From: JASDSY01 sp041441465
GTDB taxonomy: Bacteria > Muiribacteriota > UBA9980
Length of the DNA: 64,000 bases
Assembly: GCA_041441465.1 (NCBI GenBank)
Contig: JASDSY010000001.1
Location: 124,001 to 188,000, forward strand
Direction of reading: 5' to 3'
The position numbers were made by a program, and so were the translations under genes. Positions 60,361-64,000 of the stretch are shown one piece after another (position 1 is the stretch's first letter; each line of letters starts with the position of its first letter). The notes under the pieces are model-generated. The model saw nothing but the letters and a program-made list of their open reading frames with translations, was not told the origin of the DNA and did no database searches.

Positions 60361-60894
60361 TTAAATTTTTTTATCGACTTCATGAACGATTTTTAAAATT
60401 TCATCGAGCGCAAAAATTACCGCCTGGTTCCTAATACTTGTACGGCTGCCCTTAAAAAATCTTTGAAAAGCGAGCGTGCCGATGCCGGCGGCGTGAATTC
60501 CAAAAAACACCAAACCAACAGGTTTTTGTAAAGTGCCGCCGCCGGGGCCGGCGATACCGGTAACAGAAACAGCCACATGACCGCCCATATTCAAAGCCGC
60601 TCCGACCGCCATTTCCTTTGCAGTTTCAAAAGAAACAGCGCCGTGCTTTTCAAGAGTCGCCGCAGAAACATTTAAAAGCTTCATTTTAATCTCATTTGAG
60701 TAAGCTATAATGCCGCCGTTATAAAAAGCCGAGGATTTAGGCACCATAGTAAGCGCGCCGCCCAGAAGTCCGCCGGTACAGCTTTCCGCAGTCGCAAGCT
60801 TAAGGCTGCGGCCGGTTAGTTTATGCAAATTCAAAAGCCTTCCTACTATTTTATTGGCCAGCCATTCTATTTTTACGGTTTCATGCTTTGTCAT
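60361..60894 (-). CDS. pncC: CinA C-terminal domain protein (nicotinamide-nucleotide amidase, PncC)
   Basis: A 177-residue stand-alone CinA C-terminal domain: LATAESCTGGLLGG (with the catalytic Ser), FYNGGIIAYSNEIKM, VSVTGIAGPGGGT and KPVGLVFFG. PncC hydrolyses nicotinamide mononucleotide to nicotinate mononucleotide in the pyridine-nucleotide salvage cycle. The N-terminal COG1058 domain of full-length CinA is absent. Sits in the conserved order rimO-pgsA-cinA-recA. Confidence 0.93.
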   Translation of the reverse strand: MTKHETVKIEWLANKIVGRLLNLHKLTGRSLKLATAESCTGGLLGGALTMVPKSSAFYNGGIIAYSNEIKMKLLNVSAATLEKHGAVSFETAKEMAVGAALNMGGHVAVSVTGIAGPGGGTLQKPVGLVFFGIHAAGIGTLAFQRFFKGSRTSIRNQAVIFALDEILKIVHEVDKKI

Positions 60895-60956
60895 AATAAT
60901 TTACACCTTAAAGAACAATTTTATTTTTTTATTATTTCCCTGTATCCTTATCAATA

Positions 60957-61604
60957 TCAGTCTTTGATTACATTTTTATTTTTTCTGAAATAATCGTAAC
61001 CTGAAATCAAAGCTAAAAACGCCGACGAATACATTAAAATATCGACAATAGGCTGTTCATAAAGCTTATAGTGCGTTATAAAGGCCCCGGCCTGGCCGCC
61101 GAAAAAATTTATAACACCGCTTAATTTCAGCAACTCGTCGAACGAATAAAACGTCAGCGCGGTTATGATCGCGGTAAGCTGCAGCACGGTTTTCCATTTC
61201 CCGAGCGGCGAAGCGGCGATTATATGACCATGCGCGGCGGCGATTATTCGTAAGCCCGATATCGAAATATCGCGGCCTATTATCAAGAAGGCCACCCATG
61301 AAGCGACTTTCTGGTCTTCTACAAGGCACAATAACGCGGCTGTAACAAGCATTTTATCAGCTATAGGATCGATCAGCTTGCCGAAATTAGTTACTTTTTC
61401 ATAGTTTCTGGCGTAATAGCCGTCGACCAGGTCGGAAATTGCGCCAAGGATAAATAGAAACCACGCTAAAATCTTATAATAATTGATTTCAGCCGGCGCG
61501 CCGGTTTTTACAATATAAAACAACATAAAAACCGGTATTACAGCGATCCTGAATATTGAAATTTTATTTGCGACATTCAGCCGCATTATAAAATCAAAAG
61601 GCAT
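60957..61604 (-). CDS. pgsA: CDP-diacylglycerol:glycerol-3-phosphate 3-phosphatidyltransferase
   Basis: It makes phosphatidylglycerol phosphate. The 215-residue integral membrane enzyme shows the CDP-alcohol phosphotransferase motif with its conserved D-G-A-R-G-D-D residues in SDLVDGYYARN, TNFGKLIDPIADK. It has about five to six membrane segments. It starts 3 nt after the rimO stop and may instead begin at an ATG 6 codons downstream. The pgsA-recA neighbourhood is conserved. Confidence 0.93.
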   Translation of the reverse strand: MPFDFIMRLNVANKISIFRIAVIPVFMLFYIVKTGAPAEINYYKILAWFLFILGAISDLVDGYYARNYEKVTNFGKLIDPIADKMLVTAALLCLVEDQKVASWVAFLIIGRDISISGLRIIAAAHGHIIAASPLGKWKTVLQLTAIITALTFYSFDELLKLSGVINFFGGQAGAFITHYKLYEQPIVDILMYSSAFLALISGYDYFRKNKNVIKD

Positions 61605-61607
61605 ATA

Positions 61608-63008
61608 TTAAATTGCCTCCGCAATCAAATCGTAATTCTTGGTTTTAGTAATTTTTGCCCTGACAAAATTCCCGGGTGCCTCGATTTGGACGTCAAATCC
61701 TTTAAGGTAGACATAACCGTCAACTTCCGGCGCTTCGCGATAACTTCTGGCGACAAACATTTTTTTCTTGTCATCATAATCTTCGATCAAAAAATCTAGC
61801 TCACGGCCGATGAGGCTGTTATTAATTTCCTTCAATACTTTATCATATTCTCTGGAAACAAGCTTCAATCTTTTAATTTTTTCCTTTTCCGGAACCTGAT
61901 CTGGCATCTCGGCGGCGATAGTGCCTTCCTCGCGGGAATACCTGAAAAACCCTACTTTATCGAGCTTATATTTAGCTATAAACTCAATTAAAGCTTCGAC
62001 GTCCTTTTCAGTCTCGCCCGGATGGCCTATTATAAAACTCGTTCTTATGCACATGTCCGGCGCTTTTTCACGAAGCTTTTCAACGAACTGTTCGGTTTTG
62101 ACCAGTGTCATGCCGCGGCGCATTTTAGAAAGCATATTGTCCGTCACGTGCTGCAACGGAACGTCTATGTAATTGCATACCTTCGGATTAGAGGCAATAA
62201 CATCAATCAGTTCATCGCTTACATGCAAAGGGTATGTATATAAAACTCTCAGCCATTTTATCTTGTCAATTTCGGATAATTTTTTCAGCAGTTCCGCAAG
62301 TTTCGGAGTGCCGTAAAGGTCGCGTCCGTAATTGCTGGTATCCTGCGCGATAATGTTAAATTCCCTGACGTCTTCATCAGCAAGGCGCCTTGCGCGTGCA
62401 ATAAGCATATCCATAGGCACGCTTTTAAAATTCCCGCGCAATTTCGGAATTACGCAAAATGAACATGGATTATTGCAGCCGTCCGAGATTTTCAAATATG
62501 ACCAATACGGGGGCGTCAATGAAATCCTGCTTGTTTTTTCGTCTTTTGAATCATTCCCCATGTAATTGTCGGCGGTAAGAAGCGCTTTCGGCTTTCTCAT
62601 ACGCACCATCGGAATATCGGCCATCAAAAGCTTTCTGTTGCCCTTTAAAACCCACAACGCCACCGACGCTATATCCTGAATATTACTTACGCCGAGCACG
62701 GCGTCTATCTCGGGAATTTCATCATATAAATTTTCGCGGTACCTTTCGACAAGGCAGCCTGCGACAATTAAAGCTTTAAGCTTACCGCCCTTTTCAGGTT
62801 TTTTATATTCAGCTATATCGAGTATGTTATCAATTGATTCAGACTTCGCCTCATCGATAAAAGTGCAGGTATTAACAACAGCAGCATCGGCTTCTTCCGG
62901 CGTATCGGTGAATTCAAAACCGTAATTAGCCAGAACTTCAAGCATTTTTTCCGAATCCACAAGATTCTTGGCGCAGCCTAATGAGATAAAAAGTAGTTTA
63001 TATGCCAT
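61608..63008 (-). CDS. rimO: ribosomal protein S12 methylthiotransferase RimO
   Basis: A radical-SAM enzyme methylthiolating Asp88/89 of S12. The 466-residue protein has FISLGCAKNLVDSEKML, NTCTFIDEAKSES, AGCLVERYRE, the CxxxCxxC in ISDGCNNPCSFCVIPKLRG, IGHPGETEKDVEALI and a C-terminal TRAM domain. GCAKNxVDSE separates it from MiaB and MtaB. Forms a tight unit with pgsA (3 nt). Confidence 0.96.
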   Translation of the reverse strand: MAYKLLFISLGCAKNLVDSEKMLEVLANYGFEFTDTPEEADAAVVNTCTFIDEAKSESIDNILDIAEYKKPEKGGKLKALIVAGCLVERYRENLYDEIPEIDAVLGVSNIQDIASVALWVLKGNRKLLMADIPMVRMRKPKALLTADNYMGNDSKDEKTSRISLTPPYWSYLKISDGCNNPCSFCVIPKLRGNFKSVPMDMLIARARRLADEDVREFNIIAQDTSNYGRDLYGTPKLAELLKKLSEIDKIKWLRVLYTYPLHVSDELIDVIASNPKVCNYIDVPLQHVTDNMLSKMRRGMTLVKTEQFVEKLREKAPDMCIRTSFIIGHPGETEKDVEALIEFIAKYKLDKVGFFRYSREEGTIAAEMPDQVPEKEKIKRLKLVSREYDKVLKEINNSLIGRELDFLIEDYDDKKKMFVARSYREAPEVDGYVYLKGFDVQIEAPGNFVRAKITKTKNYDLIAEAI

Positions 63009-63062
63009 TTAATCGCCTTTCAAGCATTCTTAAATTTAATTATCCGATAACAAATTCCGCGG

Positions 63063-63551
63063 TTAATTTTCTCTGAAATTAATGAATTGGAGCGGCAATT
63101 TGTAATCCTTCGACTTTAAAAATTGTATAATAGTCTGCAAATCGTCGCGGTTCTTGCCTGAAACCCTTACCTGTTTTTCCTGGATAGAGGCCTGTACTTT
63201 AAGTTTGGTATTTTTTATGTCCTTAACCATTTCTTTGGCAATATCCGTTTCAATTCCGGCCACAATATCGACATATTGCTTAACGGTTCCGCCGAGCGCA
63301 CTTTCAATTTTGCCGAATTTCAAGCCGTTAAGCGGCACTTTTCTTTTGGTAAGCTTATCCTGAAAAAGATCGATTACGCTTTTAAGCCTATATTCATCTT
63401 CGGCGGCTATAGATAATTTTTCGCCCTCTCTCTTGACTTCGCTTATCGATCCTTTAAAATCAAACCTCTGCTGAATTTCTTTCATTGCCTGATTGATTGC
63501 ATTATCGATTTCGGCTCCGTTAACCTGTGATACTACGTCAAATGACGGCAT
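63063..63551 (-). CDS. yajQ: YajQ-family nucleotide-binding protein
   Basis: About 162 residues with the family signature MPSFDVVSQVNGAEIDNAIN, RFDFKGS, and VRVSGKNRDDLQTIIQFLKS, LPLQFINFR. The protein has two ferredoxin-like domains; some homologues bind cyclic-di-GMP or RNA. GGAGGGG precedes the ATG at 63551; an upstream in-frame ATG at 63566 is not preferred. No operon partner is certain, though it lies 54 nt upstream of rimO. Confidence 0.93.
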   Translation of the reverse strand: MPSFDVVSQVNGAEIDNAINQAMKEIQQRFDFKGSISEVKREGEKLSIAAEDEYRLKSVIDLFQDKLTKRKVPLNGLKFGKIESALGGTVKQYVDIVAGIETDIAKEMVKDIKNTKLKVQASIQEKQVRVSGKNRDDLQTIIQFLKSKDYKLPLQFINFREN

Positions 63552-63636
63552 TTTATACCCCTCCATTTAATTTTAAAAATTGACATTTAAATTCTATTTC
63601 GCGGTTCCGGCCGCATTTTATTTTTATTTATTTCAA

Positions 63637-64000
63637 TTAGCCTATTTCACGGCTTTTTTCAATATGAATCAGCGACCGTTTCGCGTCCTTAGCGTATATT
63701 CCGTTCGGATCGAGGTCGATAACCTTATTATATTCGGCCACTGCGTCATCAAACATGCTCTTAACCCTATATATCGAAGCCAGCCTGTAATGTGCCTCGA
63801 CATAATCAGGCGCAAGCGATATCGCCTTTTTATACTGGCTTATAGCGTCATTTTTCATATTAGCTTTGTAGTTTTCATTGTACGCTTCGCCAAGTTCGAA
63901 GTAAGCACGCGGGTTGTTCGGGCATTTTTGTATGGCCTGCTTACAAATTTCTATCGCCTCGTCGTACATATCTTTTCCGTCAAGCGATTCCTTCTGATAA
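63637..64000 (-). CDS. TPR protein, 5' end cut by window edge
   Basis: The frame stays open across the internal Met at 63969 to the edge (YQKESLDGKDMYDEAIEIC), so the true start is outside. The visible part holds three TPR units (YDEAIEICKQAIQKCPNN, AISQYKKAISLAPDY, AVAEYNKVIDLDPNG), then a short basic end. Probably a protein-interaction scaffold; more cannot be said. Confidence 0.8.
   Translation of the reverse strand, partial: YQKESLDGKDMYDEAIEICKQAIQKCPNNPRAYFELGEAYNENYKANMKNDAISQYKKAISLAPDYVEAHYRLASIYRVKSMFDDAVAEYNKVIDLDPNGIYAKDAKRSLIHIEKSREIG

Noticed and set aside
1..64000. tRNA, rRNA or CRISPR arrays
   Set aside because: No GTTCGANTC T-loop with a paired acceptor stem, no rRNA core sequence, and no regularly spaced direct repeats were seen.

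Overview
The window is an AT-rich bacterial chromosome segment carrying about 55 genes, mostly housekeeping. The cell type implied is a diderm with lipopolysaccharide and a meso-diaminopimelate cell wall. The supporting genes are kdtA, an LpxL-like acyltransferase, a TolC/HlyD export pair and a MurE with the DNPR motif. Several gene orders (rimO-pgsA-cinA-recA, rsmE-mtaB near dnaK, rpsO-pnp, a PASTA-tailed division PBP in the dcw cluster) look like those of Clostridia and relatives. That mixture suggests a deep-branching or candidate-phylum diderm, but the sequence alone does not fix the phylum.

Layout. 1-3347 (-): TetR regulator, a 70-residue protein, TolC and HlyD-type export subunits. 3751-4731 (-): secreted endonuclease/exonuclease/phosphatase protein. 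5039-7705 (+): a small microcompartment operon (PduL, BMC-P vertex protein, CoA-acylating aldehyde dehydrogenase) with a consensus promoter and terminator. 7936-16271: a surface/secretion region with a lipoprotein, three secreted HExxH metallopeptidases (two are paralogues with different N-terminal domains), three pilin-like proteins and the 3' remnant of a methyltransferase gene. 16427-17436: a small membrane protein and a gene-free stretch of elaborate hairpin repeats. 17437-22558 (-): LpxL-like, kdtA, miaB and an SPFH protein. 22778-31070: rpmB, thiN, a STAS-TPR protein, pnp, rpsO, two secreted beta-propeller proteins and a DtxR-type regulator. 31085-50969 (+): a TPR membrane protein, a half-size TSUP transporter, then the division/cell-wall cluster rsmH-ftsL-ftsI-murE-murF-mraY-(RsbW-like kinase)-murD-ftsW-murG-murC-ftsQ-ftsA-ftsZ. 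50970-52154: 1.2 kb without protein genes, holding a candidate sigma-54-driven small RNA and more copies of the hairpin repeat. 52155-64000 (-): dnaK, mtaB, rsmE, an AI-2E family transporter, a coiled-coil/HTH protein, recA, cinA, pgsA, rimO, yajQ and a partial TPR gene.

The most unusual material is non-coding. A roughly 260-bp composite element (GC-rich palindrome, about 90 bp spacer, then two or three hairpins) occurs once near 16.8-17.1 kb and once, inverted, near 51.7-52.0 kb. A third copy of the hairpin part alone lies at 51.5 kb. Stem sequences differ between copies while pairing is kept, which is the signature of selection on structure. Next to it is a possible sRNA gene with a one-mismatch sigma-54 promoter and a perfect intrinsic terminator. 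Other points of interest are the paralogous secreted peptidases around a pilin-like operon, a probably leaderless promoter at rsmH, a histidine-kinase-fold protein inside the dcw cluster, and a microcompartment operon lacking any BMC-H shell gene.

All promoter, operator and start-site calls were made by eye. Protein family names come from motif recognition, not from database searches.
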